A stretch of 39,063 nt of DNA from Deltaproteobacteria bacterium (GTDB taxonomy: Bacteria > Desulfobacterota > DSM-4660 > Desulfatiglandales > Desulfatiglandaceae): contig QMLQ01000003.1 of NCBI GenBank assembly GCA_003646815.1, positions 1 to 39,063 of the forward strand. Direction: 5' to 3'. Position 1 is the first letter of the stretch. Each line of letters begins with the position of its first letter. The position numbers and the translations under genes were made by a program. The notes under the pieces were generated by a model. That model had not been told where the DNA came from, ran no database searches, and was given only the letters and a program-made list of their open reading frames with translations. Below are positions 27,175 to 37,310 of this stretch, in pieces.

Positions 27175-29841
27175 ATGAGATATTCAACATCACGTATATT
27201 GACCGGCGCTATGCTTTTTCTTCTGTTCTTTTCCTGCAATGCACGGGGAGCCGCTGACAACCAGGTGCTCCAGGCTACTCTGAAAAACGGCTTGCGCGTC
27301 GTTATCGTGCGGAACACCCTGGCACCGGTTGTAACCACGCGCCTCACCTATTTGGCAGGATCAAACGAAGCACCGGATGGATTTCCAGGCATGGCCCATG
27401 CCCAGGAACACATGATGTTTCGGGGCAGCAAGGGGCTCTCCGCCGAACAGCTTGCCAGCCTGACAGCCGCAATGGGTGGAAGGTCAAATGCATTCACCCG
27501 GCAGAGCGTGACACAATATTACTTTACAGTGCCGGCGGATGAACTGGAGACCGTTCTCAGGATTGAGGCTATCCGAATGAAAAACACCCTGGATACCGAG
27601 GAACTGTGGGCGAAAGAAAGAGGCGCCATTGAGCAGGAAGTGGCAAGGGATCTTTCCAGCCCCATGTATGTGTTCTATTCGCGCCTGCTTGCGCGTATGT
27701 TCGCAGGCACTCCCTACGCCCATGACGCATTGGGGACACGCCCTTCTTTTGACAAGACAACCGGCGCCATGCTTAAAAAATTTCACGATACCTGGTATGT
27801 ACCCAACAATGCCGTTCTGGTAATCGCAGGCGACATAGATCCGGTACAGGCCCTTCCTCTGGTCAAGAAGCTTTTTGGGGAAATCCCTTCACGTCCCCTG
27901 CCCCAAAGGCCGGAGGTAAAGCTCCAGCCACTCAAGCCGGAACATATACAGCTTGAATCAGACCTGCCCTATGCAATGGCAATTGTTGCCTACCGTTTTC
28001 CTGGATACAGAAGTCCGGATTTCGCTGCGGCCCAAATCCTGGCTGACGTACTGGACAGCCAGCGCGCCAAACTCTATGGTCTGGCCGCTGATGGAAAGGT
28101 CCTTTTTGCGGGATTCAATAACAGCGCCTTTAAGGACGTGGGACTCGGTTATGCTATAGCCGGTTTTCCCAAAGGAAAAGAACCCAAGAATGTCGTTGGG
28201 CTGCTGAAAACGATCATCGCCGACTCCCTGAAAAACGGTCTCCCGGAGGACCTCGTAAAAGCCGCGAAGAAAAAGGAAATCGCGGCTGCGGAATTCCAGA
28301 AAAACTCCATTGAAGGCCTTGCGGGGGTATGGGCCAGGGCCATTACCCTTGAAGGAAAAAAGTCTCCTGATGAAACCATGGCCGCCATAAAGGCCGTTAC
28401 GGTCGCAGATGTGAACAGGGTGGCCCGAACCTATCTTCAGAATAAGACTGCCGTCACCGGCGTATTGATACCCCATGAATCAGGAAAACCTGTCCCCTCA
28501 AAAGGCTTCCAGGGAACAGAGTCCTTCGGCCCGAAACAGACAAAACCGGTAAGACTGCCACCATGGGCCAGGAAGGCGACAAAACTCCCTTCGGTCCCTT
28601 CATCGAAAGTTCATCCGGTGGAGATGAGCCTGAACAATGGCCTGCGCCTCATTATCCAGCCGGAGACCATCAGCAACACCGTCAGCCTTTACGGACGTGT
28701 CAAGAACACGCCTGAACTGCAGGAGCCTGTTGGCCAGGAAGGCATTACTGATGTCCTGGAAGGATTGTTTTCCTATGGGACCGCAACCCATGATCGCCTG
28801 GGTTTTCAGAAGGAGGTGGACGATATTGCCGCTGACCTTGAGGTGGGAAGGAGTTTTTCGCTGCAGGTCCTGTCTAATCATTTCGATCGGGGAGTAGAAC
28901 TCCTCGCCGACAACCTTCTCCGTCCAGCGCTGCCGCCACGGGCATTCAAGATTGTTCGGGAGGAAACCGCTGCACACGTGGCGGGCAAGCTAAAGAGCCC
29001 GTCGTACTTATCAAAACGCGCTCTTCTCTCAAGGCTTTATCCAAAAAATGACCCTCGACAGCGAGAGGCCACCCCGGGGACCATCAAGTCGCTGACCCTT
29101 CAACAGGTGAGGAATTATTACAAAAAAGCGTTTCGCCCGGATCTCACCACCATTGTCCTCATCGGAAAAGTGAGCCCTGAAGAAGCAAGGGCCACCATAG
29201 AAAAATATTTCCACTCCTGGAAAGCACAAGGACCCCGACCCGAGACGGATCTGCCGCCTGTGCCCCTGAACAGACCTGCAACCGCCGTGGTGCCCGACAA
29301 GAGCCGGGTCCAGGACAGGGTGACCCTGGTTGAAACCCTACGGGTTACCCGAACCCATCCCGACTACTACCCGCTGAAGGTGGGGTTAAACGTCCTCTCC
29401 GGGGGATTCTACGCCACGAGACTCTACCGGGACCTCAGAAAACGGGCCGGGCTCGTCTATACGGTCCAGGCATTCCTCCAGGCGCGGAAGACCCGAGCGG
29501 TCTTCGGGGTAGTCTATGGTTGTGACCCTCCTAATGTATCCAAGGCTCGAGCGCTTGTTGTCCAAAACCTGAAACAGATGCAGAAAGAGCCGGTCACTCC
29601 CGAAGAACTCAACAGGGCAAAAACGCTCCTGGTAAGGCAGATCCCACTCTCTGAATCAAGCATAGATGATATCGGGGAGACTCTTCTTGCCTTGGCAGAA
29701 GAAGGGCTTCCGCTCGATGAACCGGTGCGGGGAGCAAAACGGTATCTGGACATTTCAGCCCGGGAAGTGCGGACCGCTTTTAAGAAGTGGATACGGCCGG
29801 ACGATTTTGTGCAGGTTACCCTTGGTCCGGTCCCCCGTTGA
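27175..29841 (+). CDS. M16-family zinc metallopeptidase, two-module, secreted
   Basis: GMAHAQEHMMFRGSKGL (HxxEH), ERGAIEQEVARD; second M16 module without HxxEH. Signal-like N-terminus. Confidence 0.93.
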   Translation: MRYSTSRILTGAMLFLLFFSCNARGAADNQVLQATLKNGLRVVIVRNTLAPVVTTRLTYLAGSNEAPDGFPGMAHAQEHMMFRGSKGLSAEQLASLTAAMGGRSNAFTRQSVTQYYFTVPADELETVLRIEAIRMKNTLDTEELWAKERGAIEQEVARDLSSPMYVFYSRLLARMFAGTPYAHDALGTRPSFDKTTGAMLKKFHDTWYVPNNAVLVIAGDIDPVQALPLVKKLFGEIPSRPLPQRPEVKLQPLKPEHIQLESDLPYAMAIVAYRFPGYRSPDFAAAQILADVLDSQRAKLYGLAADGKVLFAGFNNSAFKDVGLGYAIAGFPKGKEPKNVVGLLKTIIADSLKNGLPEDLVKAAKKKEIAAAEFQKNSIEGLAGVWARAITLEGKKSPDETMAAIKAVTVADVNRVARTYLQNKTAVTGVLIPHESGKPVPSKGFQGTESFGPKQTKPVRLPPWARKATKLPSVPSSKVHPVEMSLNNGLRLIIQPETISNTVSLYGRVKNTPELQEPVGQEGITDVLEGLFSYGTATHDRLGFQKEVDDIAADLEVGRSFSLQVLSNHFDRGVELLADNLLRPALPPRAFKIVREETAAHVAGKLKSPSYLSKRALLSRLYPKNDPRQREATPGTIKSLTLQQVRNYYKKAFRPDLTTIVLIGKVSPEEARATIEKYFHSWKAQGPRPETDLPPVPLNRPATAVVPDKSRVQDRVTLVETLRVTRTHPDYYPLKVGLNVLSGGFYATRLYRDLRKRAGLVYTVQAFLQARKTRAVFGVVYGCDPPNVSKARALVVQNLKQMQKEPVTPEELNRAKTLLVRQIPLSESSIDDIGETLLALAEEGLPLDEPVRGAKRYLDISAREVRTAFKKWIRPDDFVQVTLGPVPR

Positions 29842-29850
29842 GGTCTTTGT

Positions 29851-30450
29851 ATGAAAATCCTGTCTGTGTCAGATTATGTGGAACCGCTTCTTTACGATCG
29901 CTTTGAACCGGGTCGCTTCAAGGGGGTGGACCTGATCATCTCTTGCGGAGACCTGCCGCCGGAATACCTCAGCTTTCTTGCGAACGCGTTTGGGATCCCC
30001 CTTTTTTATGTGCACGGCAATCACGATATACGGCATCAGTCAAGGCCCCCGGGAGATTGTACAGACATTCACGGACGGCTGGTCCAATTCAGGGGAATCA
30101 ATATCCTGGGGTTAGAGGGCTCTTACTGGTACAATGGCGGACCCCATCAATATACGGAGAACGAGATGCGAATGACCGTCTGGAAACTCAGGCCCAGGAT
30201 CTGGCTCAAGGGAGGCATTGATATGGTCGTCACCCACGCACCTGCGAGAGGCATCCACGATCAGGAGGACCGGTGCCACCGTGGTTTTAAGACCTTCCGC
30301 TGGCTCATTGATAAATATGCGCCAGGCGTTTTTGTCCATGGACATATCCACTTTGATGCGGCTGACACGTCTCTCCGCGAAACTGTCGTGAACGGGACCA
30401 GGGTTATCAATACCTGTGGATATTACCTCTTCGAGGTGGCCAATGGGTAA
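29851..30450 (+). CDS. metallophosphoesterase
   Basis: LIISCGDLPPEYL, YVHGNHD, VVTHAPARGIHD, GVFVHGHIHFD. Confidence 0.9.
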   Translation: MKILSVSDYVEPLLYDRFEPGRFKGVDLIISCGDLPPEYLSFLANAFGIPLFYVHGNHDIRHQSRPPGDCTDIHGRLVQFRGINILGLEGSYWYNGGPHQYTENEMRMTVWKLRPRIWLKGGIDMVVTHAPARGIHDQEDRCHRGFKTFRWLIDKYAPGVFVHGHIHFDAADTSLRETVVNGTRVINTCGYYLFEVANG

Positions 30451-31543
30451 TCTCCTTACCATGTTCAAGAAGGCCCTGAAACGGAACCATCCGGATGATT
30501 CGGTAAAGGACTTTGAGAAGGTCAGGGAAAAAGAAGAGTCCTTTGAGCCCATGAAACGGGGCATCCATACTGTAGAAGTCGATCAGATCGTGGGAAGCGT
30601 AGGCCGGTATCAGGACTTTGACAGCCGCTTCCGTCCCAAGGATCATCTCCCAAAAGACCGGCTCCTTGCAATCAAGCGTGCCATGAAAGAGGGAGCAGCC
30701 CTTCCACCGGTCAAACTTTACCAGATAAAGGACGAATACTATGTCCTGGACGGCAATCACCGCATTGCCGCGGCAAAAGCGCTTGGCTTGAAAAACGTTG
30801 ACGCCCAGATCGTAGAACTGATCCCCTCCAAAAACACCCTGGAAAACATCCTTTACCGCGAACGGATTGACTTCCAGGAAAAAACAGGCCTTTCCCACTC
30901 TATTGCATTGACAGAAGTAGGGCAATATGGCTACCTGTTAAAACAGATCACCAATCACCGCCAATTTCTTGAAAAAGCGGGATCGGTACCTGTTTCGCTT
31001 CAAGAAGCGGCAGCCGACTGGCACAAGACCATTTACAGCCCGCTTTATGCTTTGATAGAAAAATCAGGGATCATCCACTTTTTCCCCCAACGGACCATTG
31101 CTGATCTCTATGCGTACATTTCCTATCACCAGTGGGAACGGGGCCAGGCCAGGAAATACGGTATCGGGATCGATCGACTGATCCCAAAGGACATGGAGGA
31201 ATTTAGAAAAAAAATGGCCACTATGAAAGGAACTGATTACCCGGAAATGAAACGGGAGATCACTGCATTCATCCTCATGCGCGTCAAACCGAAAAACGAA
31301 TTCGTCGTCATGGAGAAGCTCTTTGCCCTGGACGAGGTGAAGGAGGTCCATTCAGTCCACGGCGATGTGGACATGCTGGTAAAGATCCTGCTTACCCGGA
31401 ACCTGCTTGCTTCCGATGCCGAAATTATCGGCCAGTTTGTCCATGACACGGTTATCCAGCTCCCCGGAGTGGTGAGCACTCAGACCCTGATCCCGGGGGC
31501 CTCCAGGATCAAGAGCCAAAACACCGACAGAGAGCCCGCTTAA
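30443..31543 (+). CDS. ParB/sulfiredoxin-like domain protein fused to C-terminal Lrp/AsnC ligand-binding (RAM-like) domain
   Basis: YYVLDGNHRIAAAKALGLKNVDAQIVEL (ParB/Srx fold) and C-term ITAFILMRVKPKNEFVVMEKLFALDEVKEVHSVHGDVDMLVKILL...VHDTVIQLPGVVSTQTLI (RAM-like). No obvious HTH. Confidence 0.75.
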   Translation: MGNLLTMFKKALKRNHPDDSVKDFEKVREKEESFEPMKRGIHTVEVDQIVGSVGRYQDFDSRFRPKDHLPKDRLLAIKRAMKEGAALPPVKLYQIKDEYYVLDGNHRIAAAKALGLKNVDAQIVELIPSKNTLENILYRERIDFQEKTGLSHSIALTEVGQYGYLLKQITNHRQFLEKAGSVPVSLQEAAADWHKTIYSPLYALIEKSGIIHFFPQRTIADLYAYISYHQWERGQARKYGIGIDRLIPKDMEEFRKKMATMKGTDYPEMKREITAFILMRVKPKNEFVVMEKLFALDEVKEVHSVHGDVDMLVKILLTRNLLASDAEIIGQFVHDTVIQLPGVVSTQTLIPGASRIKSQNTDREPA

Positions 31544-31554
31544 GAGTTACAACC

Positions 31555-31962
31555 ATGTCCCTTTTCAAAAAAGATATCACGGAAGAAAAAAAACGGGCCC
31601 GTGTGAAAAACCGCAGGGTTCACCTGGCGAACGAGCGAACCTTCCTCGCATGGATCAGGACCAGCCTCGGCATCATGGCATTCGGCTTTATCATTGAAAA
31701 ATTTCTCATCTCGCCACTCGGGGACGAGGCAATCGGTCTCCGGCAAATCAGCGGGAAATGCAATTGTTTGAGCTATTTCGGGCTCTTCCTGATTTTTCTG
31801 GGAGCTGCTGCTGCAATCCTTTCCACCTATCGATTTCTCAAGACCGAAAAGGAAATCGCGGAAGATACGTTTCGTCCATCAGTGGCTCCCGATGTCTTAT
31901 TGGCCCTCTTGTTGGGTTCAATCGGCGTCCTCATGCTGATTTATCTGATCATGACTGTATGA
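31555..31962 (+). CDS. DUF202 (YidH-like) membrane protein
   Basis: HLANERTFLAWIRTSLGIMAFGFIIEKF and three TM segments. Confidence 0.88.
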   Translation: MSLFKKDITEEKKRARVKNRRVHLANERTFLAWIRTSLGIMAFGFIIEKFLISPLGDEAIGLRQISGKCNCLSYFGLFLIFLGAAAAILSTYRFLKTEKEIAEDTFRPSVAPDVLLALLLGSIGVLMLIYLIMTV

Positions 31963-32005
31963 ACCCGGGCGTTTCTCTCCAGACCCTTTTAACGAAGGAG
32001 ACTGT

Positions 32006-33700
32006 ATGTACATCCGCAAGATTGGCATGATCAGCAGAACATACCGCCACATCCAGCGATACCGGCAGATCCTTACCGTTCTGTTCAAGTACGGTTTTGG
32101 AGACCTGATCGATACGCTCAAGATCGAGCAGTATCTGGAGATCGGCCTGCAGATGATCTCCCGGAAGCGCAGAGAAAAAATTGAGACCCTTTCCCGGGCG
32201 GAGCGGGTGAGGATGGCCTTTGAGGAATTGGGCCCCACCTTCATCAAGATGGGGCAGATCCTGTCCACCCGCCCGGACCTCCTGCCCGTGGAGTTCCTCC
32301 GGCAACTATCAAGACTCCAGGACCATGTCCCCGCTTTTCCATTTGAGCTGGTAAAGGAAAGCATTGAAAAAGAACTTGGCCGTCCTCTTGAAAGCCTTTT
32401 TCAGGATTTTGAAGAAACCCCTCTGGCCTCAGCCTCCATCGGTCAAGTGCACAAAGCGAATCTTATCAACGGGGAACCGGTGATCGTTAAGGTGCAGCGG
32501 CCTGATATCAAGAGGCTCATCGAGGTTGACCTTGAAATCATGCTGCATCTTGCCACCCTCATGGAGCGGCACCTGAAAGCCTTAGAAATCCATCGGCCCA
32601 CGAGGGTTGTGGAAGAATTTGCACGGACCCTGGAGATGGAGCTCGATTATACCCTTGAAGCTGCCCATGCTGAGCGGTTCGCGGCCCAGTTTCTCGGGGA
32701 GAGGACCCTCTACGTGCCGAAGGTCTATCGTGAAGCCACAACCAAGCGCATACTCACCATGGAGTATATAGACGGCATAAAGGCATCAGAGCTGGAGAAG
32801 CTTGATGCAGCGGGGCTTGACACACGAAAGATCGCGCGGCGGGGTTTCGACCTGATCCTCAAACAGATTTTCATCCACGGGTTCTTCCACGCAGATCCTC
32901 ATCCCGGCAATGTCTTCATACTTCCCAATAATATCATATGCTTCCTGGATTTCGGCATGATGGGAAGAATCAGGAGACAGCCCCGGGAAGATTTTGCCGA
33001 CCTGATCATGGGAATCGTCCAGCATGACGAGACCAAAGCGGCCCGTGCCCTCATGGCCCTCACAACGCCCGATGAAAAAACAGATCTTACTGCTCTGGAA
33101 AGGGATGTTGCACAATTCATAGACAAGTATTTCTATCGCCCCCTCAAGGACATGGAAATGGGGAAGCTCCTCCAAAATCTCATGGAGATAACCACCAGGC
33201 ACCGGCTTCGTATTCCTGCGGACCTCTTTCTCATGCTCAAAGCGCTTGCGACCGAAGAGGGCCTTGGCAAGATGCTGGACCCTGATTTTGATGCTACCAA
33301 GCAGGCGGCACCCTTTATTAAACGGGTGCAGATGGACCGACTCCGCCCGAAACGGATTGCCGGAGACATCTTTGACTCCGGCTCGGAGTTCCTGCATCTC
33401 CTGCGGGAAATCCCCGGGGAGGTGCGGGAGATCCTCCGGCAGGCACGGCAGGGCAGAATAAAGATGGAATTCGAACACCGGGGACTGGAGCCCATGCTTT
33501 CCACCCATGACCGAATAAGCAATCGCATTGCCTTCGCCATCATCCTGGCGGCGCTGATCATCGGTTCCTCCCTGATCGTCCTCTCGGGGGTCCCCCCCAA
33601 ATGGCACGAAATACCGATCATTGGGCTTGCGGGCTTTGTCATCGCAGCTATCATGGGGTTCTGGCTTCTCATATCCATCATCAGACGAGGGAGGATGTAA
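32006..33700 (+). CDS. ABC1/UbiB (AarF) kinase-like protein
   Basis: ELGPTFIKMGQILSTRPDLLP, PLASASIGQVHKANL, GFFHADPHPGNVFILPNNIICFLDFGMMGRI, C-terminal TM pair. Confidence 0.95.
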   Translation: MYIRKIGMISRTYRHIQRYRQILTVLFKYGFGDLIDTLKIEQYLEIGLQMISRKRREKIETLSRAERVRMAFEELGPTFIKMGQILSTRPDLLPVEFLRQLSRLQDHVPAFPFELVKESIEKELGRPLESLFQDFEETPLASASIGQVHKANLINGEPVIVKVQRPDIKRLIEVDLEIMLHLATLMERHLKALEIHRPTRVVEEFARTLEMELDYTLEAAHAERFAAQFLGERTLYVPKVYREATTKRILTMEYIDGIKASELEKLDAAGLDTRKIARRGFDLILKQIFIHGFFHADPHPGNVFILPNNIICFLDFGMMGRIRRQPREDFADLIMGIVQHDETKAARALMALTTPDEKTDLTALERDVAQFIDKYFYRPLKDMEMGKLLQNLMEITTRHRLRIPADLFLMLKALATEEGLGKMLDPDFDATKQAAPFIKRVQMDRLRPKRIAGDIFDSGSEFLHLLREIPGEVREILRQARQGRIKMEFEHRGLEPMLSTHDRISNRIAFAIILAALIIGSSLIVLSGVPPKWHEIPIIGLAGFVIAAIMGFWLLISIIRRGRM

Positions 33701-33717
33701 GAAAGGAGCGTTACATC

Positions 33718-35085
33718 ATGAATTTCCAAGCGTTGTTTCAGCCAAAAACTATGGCGGTCATCGGTGTATCACTCAATAACGACCAGCACCCGGCCAACGT
33801 CGTCTTTAACAAGAATCATCTCCGGTATCCGGTCAAAGTCTCTGCGGTCAACCCCAAAGGTGGTTCATTACAAGGGGAACCCGTGTTCAAAAGAATATCG
33901 GACATCCCTCAAAAGATTGACCTTGCCGTGATTGCGGCACGGGCGGACCATGTGCCTGAAATTCTTTCCCAATGCATCGCGGCCGGAGTAGGTGGGGCGG
34001 CGGTCATATCCGGCGGTTTTGCGGAAACCGGCCGCACCGACCTGCAAGATGCCCTGGTTTCCATGGCCAGAAAGGCTGATTTCCCTTTTATCGGACCCAA
34101 CTGCCTGGGGATTTACGCCCCCACCATTGTTGATTCCTTTTTTCTCCCCATTGAACGTATGGTCAGACCTGACCCGGGAAACGTGGCCGTTGTCAGTCAA
34201 AGCGGGGGCATCCTGGTGGACCAGATGCTCAAGTTCAAGGAAGAAGGTATCGGGCTTTCCCTGGGCGTCAGTATCGGGAACAAGGCCATGGTAAGAGAAA
34301 TAGATCTCCTCAAATACCTGGAGAAAGACCCTGCCACAAAAGTGATTGCATTTTATGTTGAAGGATTTGCCAAGGGCGAAGGCCGCGACTTTGTTCTTGC
34401 CGCATCCCGATGCCCGAAACCGGTTATCGTTATCAAGTCCGGCAAGACCCCGGGGGGGAGCCGCGCGGTCTCGAGCCACACGGCATCCCTTGCCGGAGAC
34501 TATGAAGTCTTCTCCCAGGTTCTTGCGCAAATGGGCGTGGTGGAGGCCAGGGATGAACTTGAATTGATTTCCTTTTGTGAATCCCTGAGCTGCTATCAGA
34601 AACCCGTTGAAGGCAAGATAGGAATTATCACCGGCAGTGGCGGACACGGCGCCATGGCAGTGGATGTCTGTTCGGCTCACGGGCTGCTTGTCCCCGGTCT
34701 TGAAACCCGGGAGCAGGAAAAGATCCGGGAAGATCTATCCAGGAGTATCAAGACAATTGCCTCTCTCGGCAACCCCATTGACTTGACCGGCAGTGCCGTG
34801 GACGAAGATTTTGTTTCCACTGCACGGCACCTGAGCACCATTCCGGAGATAGACTGTGTCCTGATGCTTCTTCTCCCGTATCTCCCGGGCATTACCTCCG
34901 ACCTTGGTGCCAGGCTGAGCAGTATCTACCAAAAAGAAGGAAAGGCTTTGATTGCCTATGTGCCGCACGTTGAAAAATTCAGGATGCTCATTGAAGGATT
35001 TGAACTAAATGGGGTCCCCGTCTCCCATTCCATTGAAGCTGCCGTGCTTATGGCCGAGGCGTTAAGGAGATGTCAGCCATGCTGA
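33718..35085 (+). CDS. ADP-forming acetate/acyl-CoA ligase, alpha subunit
   Basis: LFQPKTMAVIGVS, GPNCLGIYAP, VSQSGGI, SHTASLAGDYEVF, GSGGHGAMAVD. Confidence 0.9.
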   Translation: MNFQALFQPKTMAVIGVSLNNDQHPANVVFNKNHLRYPVKVSAVNPKGGSLQGEPVFKRISDIPQKIDLAVIAARADHVPEILSQCIAAGVGGAAVISGGFAETGRTDLQDALVSMARKADFPFIGPNCLGIYAPTIVDSFFLPIERMVRPDPGNVAVVSQSGGILVDQMLKFKEEGIGLSLGVSIGNKAMVREIDLLKYLEKDPATKVIAFYVEGFAKGEGRDFVLAASRCPKPVIVIKSGKTPGGSRAVSSHTASLAGDYEVFSQVLAQMGVVEARDELELISFCESLSCYQKPVEGKIGIITGSGGHGAMAVDVCSAHGLLVPGLETREQEKIREDLSRSIKTIASLGNPIDLTGSAVDEDFVSTARHLSTIPEIDCVLMLLLPYLPGITSDLGARLSSIYQKEGKALIAYVPHVEKFRMLIEGFELNGVPVSHSIEAAVLMAEALRRCQPC

Positions 35086-35762
35086 AAAAAGAGATAACTG
35101 AAATCCTGGAGGCATCAAGGCAAAATGGGTGGGTTCTTGAACCCGATGCCAAGGCACTGCTGCGCTCATACGGAATTGGTGTTCCCCGGTTTGTGTGTGC
35201 CGTTGGTATGGAGGAGGCACTCCAGTTTGTCCTGGAGCACGGTTTTCCGGTGGTCGCCAAAATAGTTTCCCCGAAAATTCTCCATAAATCAGATGTGGGG
35301 GGAGTTGTCCCAGGGATTGAGAGCGATGAACAGCTCCATGACACTTGGGAGCGATTCAGTAAAATGGAGGCGTTTGCAGGCATGCTCGTGGAAGAGATGG
35401 GCTTTGGGAGGGAGCTGATGATCGGAGCCAAGGTTGATGAACAGTTCGGTCCGATTATCCTTTTCGGGATGGGGGGCACGGAAGTGGAAATTTATAGGGA
35501 CACCGTGTTGAGGATGGCTCCCCTGCAGGAAAAGGACGTCTCTTCCATGATCAAGAACCTCAAGGCTCATCAGCTCCTGGAAGGATTCCGGGGATCAAAA
35601 CCGGTCAACAAGGAGGCCTTAACAAAGGCACTCCTTGCCTTTTCCGACCTGGTCATGGATGTCCACGAATCCATTGAATCCATTGACCTGAATCCCGTCC
35701 TCTGTTCCCCGGAAAAATGCGTGGTGGCAGACGCGAGGATCATGTTGAGAAAACCGGATTAG
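35070..35762 (+). CDS. ADP-forming acetate/acyl-CoA ligase, beta subunit (ATP-grasp)
   Basis: LLRSYGIGVPRF, FPVVAKIVSPKILHKSDVGGV, GRELMIGAKVDEQFGPIILFGMGG, IDLNPVL. Overlaps the alpha subunit by 16 nt. Confidence 0.9.
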   Translation: MSAMLKKEITEILEASRQNGWVLEPDAKALLRSYGIGVPRFVCAVGMEEALQFVLEHGFPVVAKIVSPKILHKSDVGGVVPGIESDEQLHDTWERFSKMEAFAGMLVEEMGFGRELMIGAKVDEQFGPIILFGMGGTEVEIYRDTVLRMAPLQEKDVSSMIKNLKAHQLLEGFRGSKPVNKEALTKALLAFSDLVMDVHESIESIDLNPVLCSPEKCVVADARIMLRKPD

Positions 35763-36268
35763 TCTTCCACAACCTTGGTACCGGCCATCTTGTCTCCCAG
35801 CCTGATTCCTTGTTCGTCAGAAAAAATCTTGACCAGCTCAATGATGGCAATGACAAAACAGCCGATCCCGATCAGGATGTCAAGGATCCATCCGATAACC
35901 GGGATAAAAAGGAGAAACATCATGATCGGCCCGAGCGCGAACATCCAGTTTCTCTTTGCAGAGGTGGCATAATCAATCCTCCCGGGCGATCCTTCGGTTT
36001 TCACCACAGAGAGCTTCAGGAATTTCTTGCCGATACTCTTGTATTCGAGGGCCTCGATTGGCAAGGCATCGCGGAAGAGCATGTAAAGCGCACCGATAAT
36101 TCCTCCCACAAACGGAATAAACCCCACGATCATGGTGGCCACACCATCTATGACTATGGCAATGATCCGTTTCACCGGGTCAGCCTTTGTTTGTGTGGCA
36201 TTGGGGGGATTAACTTCGGGGGGTTTCGGGGGTGCTGTTCCTGGCTGGCCGTTTCCTGCTTCATTCAT
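35759..36268 (-). CDS. RDD family membrane protein
   Basis: RIIAIVIDGVATMIVGFIPFVGGIIGALYMLFRDAL...GKKFLKLSVV. Confidence 0.8.
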   Translation of the reverse strand: MNEAGNGQPGTAPPKPPEVNPPNATQTKADPVKRIIAIVIDGVATMIVGFIPFVGGIIGALYMLFRDALPIEALEYKSIGKKFLKLSVVKTEGSPGRIDYATSAKRNWMFALGPIMMFLLFIPVIGWILDILIGIGCFVIAIIELVKIFSDEQGIRLGDKMAGTKVVED

Positions 36269-36392
36269 GAGTTCTCCTCCCTCTCAAGTAGATACTCCGG
36301 TTTCCGCCAACAGTCCTTTCAACAAATCAGGAACGCAGTATAGAAAAACACCTCATACATGTCAAGGCAGGATGACCTGCTCTTTTCATCGC

Positions 36393-37061
36393 CTACCACG
36401 CTTCCTGATCGATAGTGGAATCTATGAGAATCGTTATATTGAGATAGGTATCGTTGAGGCCGATATCCTCCATGGACACCCGTACTTCAGTCCCATGCCG
36501 CACATGGGGAGGCACACTCAGGGAAAAGTGCCTTTCCTCCTGGACCCTTCCATATCCGTGGCACACCGGGCAGAAAAAACCATTCCACATTCCACGGGCC
36601 CCACACCGTGGACAGGGCTCAATGACCGGGACCGTCATGGGGATGAGACCGCCCCGTGTTGCCTCGGCAGGAGAAAGGATGGCTTCAACATAGAGGTCTT
36701 TTCCTCTCTGTTCCCTTCTTTTAAAAAAACCGGGCAGGAACCCGGAGAAAAAATCATCCACAGGAGAAAACAGGGAGTCTATCTCATGAAGAAAGGAAGA
36801 CCTTTGCCTCACGACCTCAGGTAGATTTGATATCCTCAGCCTTGAGCCTTTCTTTTCAAGTTCCTGGTCATATCTTTTTCGGGATGCCTCATCGGCCAGA
36901 GTTTCATAGGCCTCCTTTATCTCCAGGAACTTTTCCCGGTCTTCCGCAGACCCTCCTGTGTCAGGATGGTATTTCTTTGCAATCCTCCTGTACGCCCTCT
37001 TGATTTTTTCCAGGTTCGCGTCTTTACTGACCCCGAGAACGATATAGTAATCCCTTGCCAT
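36393..37061 (-). CDS. compact DnaJ-like co-chaperone
   Basis: J domain [33 protein letters not shown] (HPD), one zinc-finger pair CPRCGARG...CPVCHGYG, short C-terminal DnaJ-like segment. Confidence 0.88.
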   Translation of the reverse strand: MARDYYIVLGVSKDANLEKIKRAYRRIAKKYHPDTGGSAEDREKFLEIKEAYETLADEASRKRYDQELEKKGSRLRISNLPEVVRQRSSFLHEIDSLFSPVDDFFSGFLPGFFKRREQRGKDLYVEAILSPAEATRGGLIPMTVPVIEPCPRCGARGMWNGFFCPVCHGYGRVQEERHFSLSVPPHVRHGTEVRVSMEDIGLNDTYLNITILIDSTIDQEAW

Positions 37062-37310
37062 GATCTCACTTCCTTTCGAAGCCGGCCTATTTCGAATTCC
37101 CCACTTTCGGCTTTTTGCGAAGTCAATCTAACAAGTTATTCTTATCTCCATTCTCGCCTGCATGAAAAATAATTCCTCACCACCATTTGTCAACAATAGT
37201 ACTTTACCCGCCACGACGTCAGCCGGATTGACCATCCATAAATAATACTATAAAGTGAAAAAATCGGTTCCATTTTATCCGCACCATTTGATTATCCTCA
37301 AGGAGATATC

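Noticed and set aside
32786-33607. 273-aa minus-strand ORF antisense to ubiB
   Set aside because: Shadow of the UbiB/AarF coding sequence; no family signal.
33868-34680. 270-aa minus-strand ORF antisense to the acyl-CoA ligase alpha subunit
   Set aside because: Shadow ORF; sense strand has all expected motifs.
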